Shown here in pieces: positions 8,041-15,952 of a stretch of DNA of 40,340 bases. The notes under the pieces are model-generated. The model was not told the DNA's origin and made no database searches. It saw nothing but the letters and a program-made list of their open reading frames with translations. Position numbers and translations under genes: made by a program. This DNA is from an uncultured Verrucomicrobiota bacterium (GTDB taxonomy: Bacteria; Verrucomicrobiota; Verrucomicrobiia; Verrucomicrobiales; Akkermansiaceae), in the NCBI GenBank assembly GCA_937867415.1, contig CALMKO010000087.1:1-40340 (forward strand), in the 5' to 3' direction. Numbering within the stretch: position 1 is the stretch's first letter; each line of letters opens with the position of its first letter.

Positions 8041-10070
8041 ATGGATGATTCGTTGGGGAGGCTTATGGTGATCGTGCAGCCTTGGGAGGGTGCGGAATCG
8101 AGGGCGAGGGTGGCGTTGATCTTGGCGGCGCGTTCGTGCATGCCTAGCAGTCCGAAGTGGGGGCCGGGTGAAGGCTGTGAGGTGGCAGGATCGAAGCCGC
8201 AGCCGTCGTCCTTGATTTGGAGGCGGGTCAGTTCAGGGAGGTATTCCAGGCCGATGTTGATATGGGTCGCATTGCCGTGTTTGATGGCGTTTGTGGTGGC
8301 CTCTTGGGCGATACGGAGCAGGTGGAAATCCACTCCGGCGTTGAGTGGGTGTTCCTTCCCCTGGACCTCGACCTCAATGTTAGGGCCGGTGGGGCCACTG
8401 GTTTCAGCGATGGCTCGGAGGGCGGCGGACAGACCGTGTTTTTCGAGGACTTTCGAGCGCAGATCCCAGACGGAGCGGCGTGCTTCGAGGCGGGTGTAGC
8501 GGAGCATGCGGCGTGCGAGGGACAGGGTGCTGGATGCGGCAGCGGGGTTCTGATTTACCGCGTGGTCGAGGCTGTCTAGCTGGAGTGCCACGCCGGATAG
8601 TTGTTGTTCGAGCGTGTCATGAAGCTCGCGGGCCATCCGGTCGCGTTCCTCGCCGATGGTCTCGGTGCGCAGCTTGTCGCTGATGATCTGCATTTGGGAC
8701 TTCACTTGCCGCCGCATGAGCCAGGTGCCGCAGAATCCGAGCAGTGCGATGCTACTCATGATGGCCAGTGCGACTAACAAACGGCGTGTGGTCCACCATG
8801 GGGCGCGGCGGATGATGTCGATGCCGTCGTTTTGGGGGAGATGAATTCGGAATCCATCCACCCATTCGATGCGTGGCAGGGCGTGGCTGGTGGTGAGCTC
8901 GCAGATGCCCGTTAACCGCACCCGGTCGCCGCTGGTGAGGATGAGTTGGTGGTCGTGTCCTTTGTTCGGCAGAAGCGCCTCAAAAAACTGGCCGTCTTTG
9001 CTGAATTGCAGAATTCCATCGATCCTTCCCTCCCTGCGTCCAAGATAGTCCGCTTCCAAGGTGATCCACTCGGAGTGGAAGATGGAGAGATCGTCTGATT
9101 TGAAGTTAAACGGCACCGGCGAGATGGAAGTGGGGGTGGCGGTCTTGATCACGCGGATGGCGCGGAGCACGGGGCGAAAAGCGGCAACCGCGCCGAATCC
9201 ATCGACCTCCACCGGCGTGCCGGGCAGGAAGTCATTAGGCCTGGCGGCTTGAATCAGGGTGCTGCCGGTTGAGTCTCGCAGATAGAATCCCTTGGGGTCC
9301 AGCTGGGTAATCGTGCCTTGCAGGCGGACAGGACTGGTCGGGCCCAATGACCCTGTCAGAAGCTGGGAGACGGTGAGAAGTGGGTGGTTATCACCGTTTT
9401 CCGTGGCTGCCTGGGGAAGGATGGCGCCGAATGAGGAGACGAAGAAATGTCGATCGGTCATCTGGCGCTGACGGTTGAAAATGGTGCCCATGATGCCTCG
9501 CAGGCGGACCGGTTGCTGCATGAGGGACGCGGCGGTTTCCTCGGCATGGGGCGACATGGGGAGTTCCGCCTTGAATGGCAGGCCGTGGACATCGACTGCC
9601 AGAGTGATCCGGTCATCACCGATTTCATAGCCTGTCACCACGGCCGGGACCTCGACCCATTGCGAGTCGAGTTGGGGGGAGAAAATTTCACCCGCGCCCG
9701 GTTCAAGCGGGCGGGGCAGCGGACGTTTTCCGAGTATCTTCACGCGACCCTCCTTGATGCTGGGGTAGTAGCCAAGTGCGTCGGAAATACCCTCCACGCT
9801 GACTTGATCGCCGGGTGCGACGGGTTTTTCCGGCCTGCCTTTGCGGGTTGTTTTGATGAAGCAACCGGTGCTGCCGTCATGGATGAAGAAGTGGAAGGAA
9901 GCGCTGGGTTCGATGCCAACCACGATGCCTTCGATGCGCACAGGAACGCCGCTGGCCGCCTGTTCCGCCGTCAGTTCACGCAACTTGGTAAGGTCGGTGA
10001 TGGGCTCAAGGGCGGACGCCGCCTGGGAGAAAACCAAGGCGGCTGAGAGAATGGCAAGCAGACGATCCAT
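8037..10070 (-). CDS. Membrane sensor histidine kinase (HisKA_3 type) with OB-fold-like sensor repeats
   Basis: A 677-residue kinase. I place the start at the ATG at 10070, because the signal peptide MDRLLAILSAALVFSQAAS begins there; a longer frame upstream adds 66 residues of unlike composition. The exported sensor (~25-425) contains repeated OB-fold-like units with the pattern G-x-(I/V)-x(6-8)-F-F-I-H-D-G-S-T-G (V-R-I-E-G-I-V-V-G-I..., V-R-L-Q-G-T-I-T-Q-L-D...). One transmembrane helix follows W-W-T-T-R-R at ~430-455. The dimerisation helix has ERDRMARELHDTLEQQLSG with phospho-acceptor His484, then a W-D-L-R motif. The ATPase domain has N box (EATTNAIKHGN), G1 (D-D-G-C-G-F-D) and G-L-L-G-M-H-E-R. 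It phosphorylates the overlapping response regulator. The ligand is unknown; a polysaccharide fragment or sugar acid is inferred from neighbours. Confidence 0.93.
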   Translation of the reverse strand: MDRLLAILSAALVFSQAASALEPITDLTKLRELTAEQAASGVPVRIEGIVVGIEPSASFHFFIHDGSTGCFIKTTRKGRPEKPVAPGDQVSVEGISDALGYYPSIKEGRVKILGKRPLPRPLEPGAGEIFSPQLDSQWVEVPAVVTGYEIGDDRITLAVDVHGLPFKAELPMSPHAEETAASLMQQPVRLRGIMGTIFNRQRQMTDRHFFVSSFGAILPQAATENGDNHPLLTVSQLLTGSLGPTSPVRLQGTITQLDPKGFYLRDSTGSTLIQAARPNDFLPGTPVEVDGFGAVAAFRPVLRAIRVIKTATPTSISPVPFNFKSDDLSIFHSEWITLEADYLGRREGRIDGILQFSKDGQFFEALLPNKGHDHQLILTSGDRVRLTGICELTTSHALPRIEWVDGFRIHLPQNDGIDIIRRAPWWTTRRLLVALAIMSSIALLGFCGTWLMRRQVKSQMQIISDKLRTETIGEERDRMARELHDTLEQQLSGVALQLDSLDHAVNQNPAAASSTLSLARRMLRYTRLEARRSVWDLRSKVLEKHGLSAALRAIAETSGPTGPNIEVEVQGKEHPLNAGVDFHLLRIAQEATTNAIKHGNATHINIGLEYLPELTRLQIKDDGCGFDPATSQPSPGPHFGLLGMHERAAKINATLALDSAPSQGCTITISLPNESSI

Positions 10071-10200
10071 GGGATGGAATCCTAGCCGATGGATTGAAAG
10101 AGTCGAGAGCTTGAGTAAGGAGGCATGGAAACCCGTGAATTTGCACCCGTGGGAGCTCCGCCTGCATGACAGGGACGGGCAACGGCTTGTTTCCCGAATC

Positions 10201-12540
10201 TCAATAACAACGTATGGCAAACAGGGCTGCGGGGACGTCAATGGAAGGACTGAGGAGCTGGATCTCAAGACGGTCGGTCGTCATCGGAGGGTCGAAGCGG
10301 ATCGTCCGGCGCGTTTGGTGGTTCGCGGCGATTTCTGCGACGATCGAGGTGGCAGCGTGATGAAGCGTGGTGGTGGCCGACTGGCCGCTTCCTGACGGGT
10401 TCCCGGATGGCGGCGAAATGGAGACTTTCACGTTCTGGACGCAGAATGGCATGTCGCGTTCCGGGTGGCCCATGAGGACGGACTCCATGGGATGGTCGAA
10501 GTCGGTATCGAAGTCGAGTTCCACGGTTGTGAGTGTCTGCGGTTCCTTCCAAGCGAGTCGGAGGGTGGGTTGTTCGTGCGAGAAATCGGCCACCCAGGCG
10601 TTGGTGCTCCGGGTGGGGCGGCTGATGCCGTTGGTTAGATTTTCCACGCTGAAGCTGCGCAGCGGGGGATCGAGGGTGAGGGCGAGGTTCTTGCCCGCAG
10701 GGCGGCGCTTGGGTGTCCAGAACTCAAAGGTATCGATGCCGATTCCGGGGGGCGGAGACTGGGTGTTCGACTTGGCGACGGCCTTGTTGCCGGCTTGGCA
10801 AAGCGCCAGGATGCCAGTCAGGCGTTGATCGCTGAGATGGGCGGAAATTTGATCGTTCTTGATCAGGCAGATGAAGGCATACCGAGTGTCCTGAAGCTGG
10901 GTCTCAAAATCCAATGTCACCTTTTGGTCCTTGCCCGACTCGAGTGGGATGGCCAGGGATTTGAGGATCACATCCGGGGTGTGATTGTCCGGTTTTTCAC
11001 TGGTTCTGAGTTCCGCGTGGAGCGTGGTGGGTGCGCTGACATCAAGGGTGAAGGAGATTGCCGGGACCGCACCTTGTGAGACGGGCAACATCATGGCCCA
11101 GGATTCCGCGAGATGGAGGGTCTCGCCGCTCGCAGAGAGTTCGGAAAGCGCGAGCTCACTGGTTGCAGTGATGGTGGCGCTGCGGGCGAGGTCGACGGGT
11201 TCCTCAAGGGTCACGCCCGGGATGTACTGGCCGGTACGCAGCAGCGTGTTTTGGAACTCGCGCATGAGCGACGGCTTGAGGAGTTCGCGCGGATTGACCT
11301 GATGTTTCAGGCAGAGTGCGGCGGCGATCCCGACCGCCTGGCCACCGTGGGCGCAGGTGGCCATGACCCGGGTGCTGGCGAAGGCGACGTGGGAGGCGCT
11401 GATGATCCGCCCGGCGAGCATCAGGTTCGGAATGTTCCGGCTATACATCGAGCGCCAAGGGATCTGATAGGTGCCCTTGGAGTGCCACTGGGTGCAGCCG
11501 GGTTGCGCGCTGAAGACGCCGTCCACCGGGTGGAGGTCGATGGCCCATCCGCCGAATGAGACGGCATCCGGGTGGACGCGCTGTTCCACGATGTCCTGCT
11601 GGGTGACAATGAGATCGCCCTCGAAGCGGCGGCTTTCACGTTTGCCCGGAATGGTGCCGACCCATTCGAGAGTGAGCGTTTCCGCTTCGGGAAACTGGCC
11701 GGAGTTCTTGATGTGGTTCCAGACGCCGTAGGAGACTTTCCAGAGTTCCATTTTGATGGTCTCGCTGTCGTGAATGGTGTCGAGCGCGCCACCCCACTCG
11801 ATCCACCAGAGGCGGCAGCCGGATTCGCCCGCCTTGAAGTCCCGCCAGCGCGGGATCTTGGTGATGTCGGAGAGGGCAAAGCTTGGGGGGGTGAATTTCA
11901 CCGGACGTCCCGTATCTTTGGAATGGAAATATATGGTATGCCCTAACAGCTCCGACGAGGCCTTTTCAGGAGCGAACAGTTCACCGAATTCCTCGCGCCC
12001 TTCCGCGCCGATGCGGAATGCTGCACCTGCGAGGAACCCGACGATGCCATCGCCGCTGGCGTCGCAGAAGAGCGGGGCGGAAATCACATAGCAAGTTGAG
12101 TTCTGGGAGCAAAACGCGGTCACCGAGCGGATGCTGTCGTCCGCGCCTTTCTCAAGATCGTGAACAGCGGTGTTCAGGAGCAGGGTGATGTTGCTTTCCG
12201 CGAGCACCCACTCAAGCAGGATGGTGTCCAGAATGAGGGAGTTCCCTTCGGGGTTGCGGTGCATGTTTTCGACGAGGATTTCATCGATCACGCCACCTTC
12301 GCGGGCCCAGCGGTTGTTATTTCCCATGTGGGAGGTGGCACCGAGGATCCAGAGCCGGACTTCGCTGGAAGCGTTTCCGCCGAGTACGGGGCGGTCTTGA
12401 ACCAGCGTGACCTTGATTCCGGCGCGGGCTGCCGCGATGGCACAGCAGGCACCTGACAGGCCGCCGCCGACGACAACGAGGTCGCAGGATTGGTGAAGGG
12501 TGTGGAGCTCTCTTTGCGGGGCGGGTGCTTCGATGATCAT
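10201..12540 (-). CDS. FAD-dependent oxidoreductase (PF12831-type) with C-terminal beta-sandwich extension
   Basis: The ATG at 12540 gives a 779-residue protein whose Rossmann FAD-binding motif starts almost at once (D-L-V-V-V-G-G-G-L-S-G at ~20-30, then V-L-G-G-N-A-S-S-E-V-R). The second FAD contact region appears near residue 420 (M-L-A-G-R-I-I-S-A-S-H-V-A, C-A-H-G-G-Q-A-V-G). These are hallmarks of the FAD_oxidored family, common in glycan loci of Verrucomicrobiota and Planctomycetes but with few characterised members. From about residue 480 there is a long beta-rich extension resembling tandem carbohydrate-binding or discoidin-like sandwiches. No signal peptide is visible, so it is probably cytoplasmic. 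It overlaps the MFS gene by four bases (ATGA, 12537-12540), linking oxidation of a substrate with its uptake. The 130 bases to the kinase hold no clear terminator. Confidence 0.88.
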   Translation of the reverse strand: MIIEAPAPQRELHTLHQSCDLVVVGGGLSGACCAIAAARAGIKVTLVQDRPVLGGNASSEVRLWILGATSHMGNNNRWAREGGVIDEILVENMHRNPEGNSLILDTILLEWVLAESNITLLLNTAVHDLEKGADDSIRSVTAFCSQNSTCYVISAPLFCDASGDGIVGFLAGAAFRIGAEGREEFGELFAPEKASSELLGHTIYFHSKDTGRPVKFTPPSFALSDITKIPRWRDFKAGESGCRLWWIEWGGALDTIHDSETIKMELWKVSYGVWNHIKNSGQFPEAETLTLEWVGTIPGKRESRRFEGDLIVTQQDIVEQRVHPDAVSFGGWAIDLHPVDGVFSAQPGCTQWHSKGTYQIPWRSMYSRNIPNLMLAGRIISASHVAFASTRVMATCAHGGQAVGIAAALCLKHQVNPRELLKPSLMREFQNTLLRTGQYIPGVTLEEPVDLARSATITATSELALSELSASGETLHLAESWAMMLPVSQGAVPAISFTLDVSAPTTLHAELRTSEKPDNHTPDVILKSLAIPLESGKDQKVTLDFETQLQDTRYAFICLIKNDQISAHLSDQRLTGILALCQAGNKAVAKSNTQSPPPGIGIDTFEFWTPKRRPAGKNLALTLDPPLRSFSVENLTNGISRPTRSTNAWVADFSHEQPTLRLAWKEPQTLTTVELDFDTDFDHPMESVLMGHPERDMPFCVQNVKVSISPPSGNPSGSGQSATTTLHHAATSIVAEIAANHQTRRTIRFDPPMTTDRLEIQLLSPSIDVPAALFAIRCY

Positions 12541-13997
12541 GGTGAAGGCGAGGTGATGGGTGATACGGTCGGGTGGTGAATGCGGGCGAGCCAAAGGAGT
12601 AACCAGGCGGCGGGGTGCAGGAAGGCCATGATCAGGAACCATTGGCCGTAACCGTGTCCTTGGACCTGTTCCAGAAGTCCTCCGAAGACGGACTTGATCG
12701 CTTGGTCGAGGAAGCCTGCCGGCTTGGTGGAAGGTCCGCTGACCATGGTGGCGACGATCATGTTCATCACGATTCCACCGATGGTGCTGCCGGTGGCGAC
12801 CACGCTGAAGACCGTGCCGAGCGAGTGCTTGGGCACGAGATCGACGACAAGCGAGCTGATGTTGATGAGCCAGGCCAACGAGGCCACGACCGTGCACGCG
12901 GCAAGTGTCATGGCGAGGCTGAGACCGGTGATTTGAGAAATGAAGGGGGAGAGCGGCATTAGGCAGGCGCAGCCAAACATCACCCACATGCGGCTTCTGG
13001 CCGGGGCCATGCCCCGTGCCACGAGGCGACCAGACAGCCAGCCGCCTAACAGGCTGCCGATCCCGGCGGCCGCGTAAACCACCCAGGTGATCTTGAGCTC
13101 TTCCTGGCTGAGATGCCTGTCGCTGGAGAGGTATTTGGCGAACCAAAATTGATAGAAATACCAAACGGGATCGGTGATGAGGCGGCCGACCAGAAGATAC
13201 CAAGTGCCACGGTAGGTGAAGACTTGCCCCCATGTCCAAGGGCGACCGGCCTCTTTGGCCGCTTCGACATCGGAGGTTTCCTCGATCAAGGCGAGCTCGT
13301 CAGGGCCCAGAAAACGATTTTCACGGGGTTGGCGGTAGAGGAAAAGCCAAGGAATCAACCAGACCAGCCCGGCAGCACCGGTCACGATGAATGCCACACG
13401 CCAGCCGGTCCCGTGACTGAAGATGTTGGTGACCAGTGGCAGTTTTTCTGCGTAGGGATAGGTGGCCAGGGGGATGACGATGTATGGGGCCAAGGTCGCG
13501 CCGATGGTGGCTCCCATGGTGTAGAATCCGATGGCAAGCGCCCTTTGGCGGGCAGGGAACCACTCTGAGACTGCTTTGGAAGCGGCCGGCCACACACCTG
13601 CCTCGCCAAGGCCGAGGGCGAAGCGGCAGATCGACATCGAGCGCATGCCCTGCGCTCCAGCAGTGATCATGTTGGCGATCGACCACCAGGTGACGAAAAG
13701 GATCATGCCGGCGCGAGTCCCCATGATGTCAGTGATGCGGCCGGAGACCAAATAGGCAATCGTGTAGGCAACGAGGAAGATATTGACCACGTTCGCATAG
13801 TCACGATCATCCATATCGAGGTCCTTCTGGATCGTTGGTGCAAGTGCGGACAAGGTTTGGCGGTCGACGTAGTTGAGGACTGCCGCGCCGAAGAGAAGTC
13901 CGATGATCCACCAGCGCAGGCCGGGGATGACACAACGCTTTTTCCCGCTTGGTGTGACGGGGGCGGTGGGCGTGGTGATTGTCGGATGAGAGGGCAT
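12537..13997 (-). CDS. MFS transporter of the anion:cation symporter family (hexuronate-transporter-like)
   Basis: A 486-residue inner-membrane protein with about 12 hydrophobic segments. TM1 ends with L-N-Y-V-D-R-Q-T, the signature start of the ACS family (ExuT, GudP and relatives). Other family features are R-F-A-L-G-L-G-E-A-G-V-W-P-A after TM3 and E-W-F-P-A-R-Q-R-A in the TM4-5 loop. ExuT-like proteins take up glucuronate and galacturonate with protons, which fits a neighbouring heparinase-type lyase that releases uronates; the exact substrate is inference. It is first in a likely operon with the overlapping oxidoreductase and the downstream kinase/regulator pair. It is divergently transcribed from the XylR-like regulator, which probably controls it. 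The hydrophilic 25-residue N-terminus is slightly long for the family. Confidence 0.9.
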   Translation of the reverse strand: MPSHPTITTPTAPVTPSGKKRCVIPGLRWWIIGLLFGAAVLNYVDRQTLSALAPTIQKDLDMDDRDYANVVNIFLVAYTIAYLVSGRITDIMGTRAGMILFVTWWSIANMITAGAQGMRSMSICRFALGLGEAGVWPAASKAVSEWFPARQRALAIGFYTMGATIGATLAPYIVIPLATYPYAEKLPLVTNIFSHGTGWRVAFIVTGAAGLVWLIPWLFLYRQPRENRFLGPDELALIEETSDVEAAKEAGRPWTWGQVFTYRGTWYLLVGRLITDPVWYFYQFWFAKYLSSDRHLSQEELKITWVVYAAAGIGSLLGGWLSGRLVARGMAPARSRMWVMFGCACLMPLSPFISQITGLSLAMTLAACTVVASLAWLINISSLVVDLVPKHSLGTVFSVVATGSTIGGIVMNMIVATMVSGPSTKPAGFLDQAIKSVFGGLLEQVQGHGYGQWFLIMAFLHPAAWLLLWLARIHHPTVSPITSPSP

Positions 13998-14130
13998 TGG
14001 GCGGATTCGGAGCGGAGGCGTCGGGCTTGCAGGTGAGTTAGATCACCCCTGCGCCATGAGGTTAAAGCAAATTTCCCTTGCCTGTCATGCGAGAGTGCGC
14101 ATTATTTCTGCGATTTTGCGTCCAGCCATT
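13998..14130. promoter_or_regulatory. Divergent control region between the MFS operon and the XylR-like regulator
   Basis: This 133-base region separates the ATG of the transporter from the preferred ATG of the regulator at 14131. On the plus strand, TTGCCT (14078-14083) and ATTATT (14101-14106) are 17 bases apart and could serve as a weak -35/-10 pair, which would favour the internal start at 14131 over the upstream ATG at 14056. I found no strong inverted repeat. Regulators of this type often act on the adjacent divergent gene, so this is the first place to look for their operator. Confidence 0.35.
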
Positions 14131-15303
14131 ATGTCAAAAAATGAAATGAAGTCAGTTCCTGTAAAGCGGGTGGCAATTCTGGTTGACACATCAACCACCT
14201 GGGGGCGCGACGTGATTGCAGGAGTGCATCGGTATAGCCGCGAAAACGTGGGATGGCAATTGTTTGTTGAGCCGCGCGGGGTGGAGCAGCGGCGCTGGTT
14301 GCCGATCGGGTGGAAGGGAGATGGGGTGATCGCGCGGGTGGGTTTCTTGGATTTGGCCAAGAAACTGAAGTCGCTGAAGCTGCCGGTGGTCAATGTCTCC
14401 GGGATCACGCTGCCGAAGCTGGATTTTCCGCGGGTCGTATCGGACCAGGTGGCGGCGGCGAACGTGGCGGCCGAGCATCTGCTGGCACGGGGGTTCCGGC
14501 ATTTCGGATATTTCAGTTTGCTGGGCTTGGAGTATGTGGCGGAGCACCAGCAGGCGTTTTTGGATCGTTTGCGGAGGGAGGGGCACCGTTGTGATGTCTT
14601 CGCGGTGAGTCCTCACCTTGGCGCAGAACCGGATTGGAATCTCGATATGAAACGCTTGGGGAAATGGCTCCGGGAACTTCCCAAGCCTCTCGCCGTCTTT
14701 ACTTGGAACAGCAGCAGCGCGCGGGAGTTGATCTATGCCTGCATGCAGTCCGGCTTGTCGGTCCCTGAGGAAGTGGCGGTGCTCAGTGGCTCGGACGATG
14801 ATTTGTTCTGCGAAGTCACGCCGGTGCCGATTTCCGCAGTGCAGCTCGGCTGCGAGCAAATCGGCTACCGCGCTGCGGCGGAATTGGATACCATGATGAA
14901 GAACCCCACATCGAAGGTGGTCCCCGAGGTGCTGATCCCGCCGCAGGGGGTCGTGGAACGACGCTCGACGGATACTCTTGCGGTGGGCGATCCTGCGATG
15001 GTCAAGGCGTTGCGGTTCATCCGTGAAAATCCGGCGCGGCTCATGAATGTGAGCGACGTGGCCAGGCAGGCCGGGCTCTGCAGGCGTGCGCTGGAGCTGC
15101 GCTTTCAAAACCTGTTAGGGCGTTCGCCGGCGTCCGAGATCCGCCGTGTGCGTCTGGATCATGCGATCGACCTCCTGCAATGCACGAATCTGTCGGTGGC
15201 GACGGTCGCGGAGCGATCGGGATTCAGCAGTCCCGAATACATGGCTTCGGTTTTCAGAAGCCAGCTTGCAAGTACTCCACTCCATTACCGTAAACAGAAT
15301 TAA
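14131..15303 (+). CDS. XylR-like transcriptional regulator: periplasmic-binding-protein fold plus AraC-type DNA-binding domain
   Basis: The protein has 390 residues from the ATG at 14131. A further in-frame ATG at 14056 would add 25 residues not typical of the family, so I prefer the later start. The N-terminal ~275 residues are a LacI/periplasmic-binding-like sugar sensor (K-R-V-A-I-L-V-D-T-S-T-T-W-G-R at the start, A-V-L-S-G-S-D-D-D-L-F-C near 210, P-P-Q-G-V-V-E-R-R-S at the hinge). The last ~105 residues are an AraC/HTH_18 domain with two helix-turn-helix units (N-V-S-D-V-A-R-Q-A-G-L-C-R-R and VATVAERSGFSSPEYMASVF). This is the architecture of XylR from E. coli, which binds xylose. The ligand here is some sugar or sugar acid. 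It is divergent from the MFS/oxidoreductase operon and 64 bases upstream of the ECF sigma gene. Confidence 0.92.
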   Translation: MSKNEMKSVPVKRVAILVDTSTTWGRDVIAGVHRYSRENVGWQLFVEPRGVEQRRWLPIGWKGDGVIARVGFLDLAKKLKSLKLPVVNVSGITLPKLDFPRVVSDQVAAANVAAEHLLARGFRHFGYFSLLGLEYVAEHQQAFLDRLRREGHRCDVFAVSPHLGAEPDWNLDMKRLGKWLRELPKPLAVFTWNSSSARELIYACMQSGLSVPEEVAVLSGSDDDLFCEVTPVPISAVQLGCEQIGYRAAAELDTMMKNPTSKVVPEVLIPPQGVVERRSTDTLAVGDPAMVKALRFIRENPARLMNVSDVARQAGLCRRALELRFQNLLGRSPASEIRRVRLDHAIDLLQCTNLSVATVAERSGFSSPEYMASVFRSQLASTPLHYRKQN

Positions 15304-15343
15304 GCGGCCGCTGTTCGAACGTGATGTGTCGGAATGGCAGGCT

Positions 15344-15352
15344 TGCTACAAT
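15344..15352 (+). promoter_or_regulatory. Possible extended -10 promoter for the ECF sigma operon
   Basis: TG-C-TACAAT matches the extended -10 pattern (TGnTATAAT) with one mismatch. It lies 15 bases before the ATG at 15368, so transcription would start only a few bases upstream of the start codon. No -35 with good spacing is visible, as expected for extended -10 promoters. It could also be chance in a 64-base gap. Confidence 0.3.
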
Positions 15353-15367
15353 TCACCGCAGACGATC

Positions 15368-15952
15368 ATGGTAAACCCCGCACCCGACCCCGAAAATGAA
15401 AGCAAGTGGCTCCGCGAGGCCGCTGCTGGCGACTTGGCAGCGTTTTCCAAGTTGGTCTTGCATCATCAATGGGCGGTCCGGGCCTACCTCCTTGCCCGTT
15501 TAAGCCGGAAACATGAGGCGGAGGATCTGGCTCAGGAGACATTCCTCACCGCTTGGAAAGGGCTCAAAACCTTTGACTCCTCCCGCGCTTTCGCCCCTTG
15601 GCTGCGGGGGATCGCTGAGAATCATCTCCGCAATCACCTGCGGAAGTTCCGGGCCGAACCGATCGGGGGCGATGAGGCCCTCCAACTGCTGCTGGATCGC
15701 CATGCGGATTTTTCAAGCCCCACCGAAGACGAGTCGGATCTCGCCACGGCCTTGCGGGATTGCATGGCGAGGATCGATGACGAGGCGCGCAAGCTTCTGA
15801 TGTCACGCTACGCCGAGGGCCGCAGCATGGCCGAAATCTGCGCGAGCACGGGAAAAAAACATTCCGCCATGACCATGAAACTTCACCGCCTGAGGCTTGC
15901 CCTGTCGGCATGTGTCGCAGGCAAGCTTGCCGGTTCACAATCAGCGATCTGA
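15368..15952 (+). CDS. ECF RNA polymerase sigma factor (Rhodopirellula/Verrucomicrobium-type)
   Basis: A 194-residue sigma-70 family protein with only regions 2 and 4. Region 2 (~25-94) contains A-E-D-L-A-Q-E-T-F-L-T-A-W-K and the -10 recognition stretch A-P-W-L-R-G-I-A-E-N-H-L-R. Region 4 (~125-180) contains L-L-M-S-R-Y-A-E-G-R-S-M-A-E-I-C and the helix-turn-helix K-K-H-S-A-M-T-M-K-L-H-R-L-R. The ATG at 15368 is chosen because homology starts shortly after it; the frame is open further upstream inside the regulator gene. Its TGA shares one base with the ATG of the FecR-LamG gene (TGATG, 15950-15954), so the two are coupled. A sigma factor beside a membrane FecR protein suggests control by a cell-surface signal. 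Confidence 0.93.
   Translation: MVNPAPDPENESKWLREAAAGDLAAFSKLVLHHQWAVRAYLLARLSRKHEAEDLAQETFLTAWKGLKTFDSSRAFAPWLRGIAENHLRNHLRKFRAEPIGGDEALQLLLDRHADFSSPTEDESDLATALRDCMARIDDEARKLLMSRYAEGRSMAEICASTGKKHSAMTMKLHRLRLALSACVAGKLAGSQSAI

Noticed and set aside
10071-10268. A 66-residue N-terminal extension of the histidine kinase
   Set aside because: The signal peptide starts at the ATG at 10070, and the extension has unlike composition and would overlap the end of the oxidoreductase gene.
12541-13239. A 233-residue N-terminal extension of the FAD-dependent oxidoreductase
   Set aside because: It is an Arg/His-rich out-of-frame reading of the MFS gene; the Rossmann motif begins just after the ATG at 12540.
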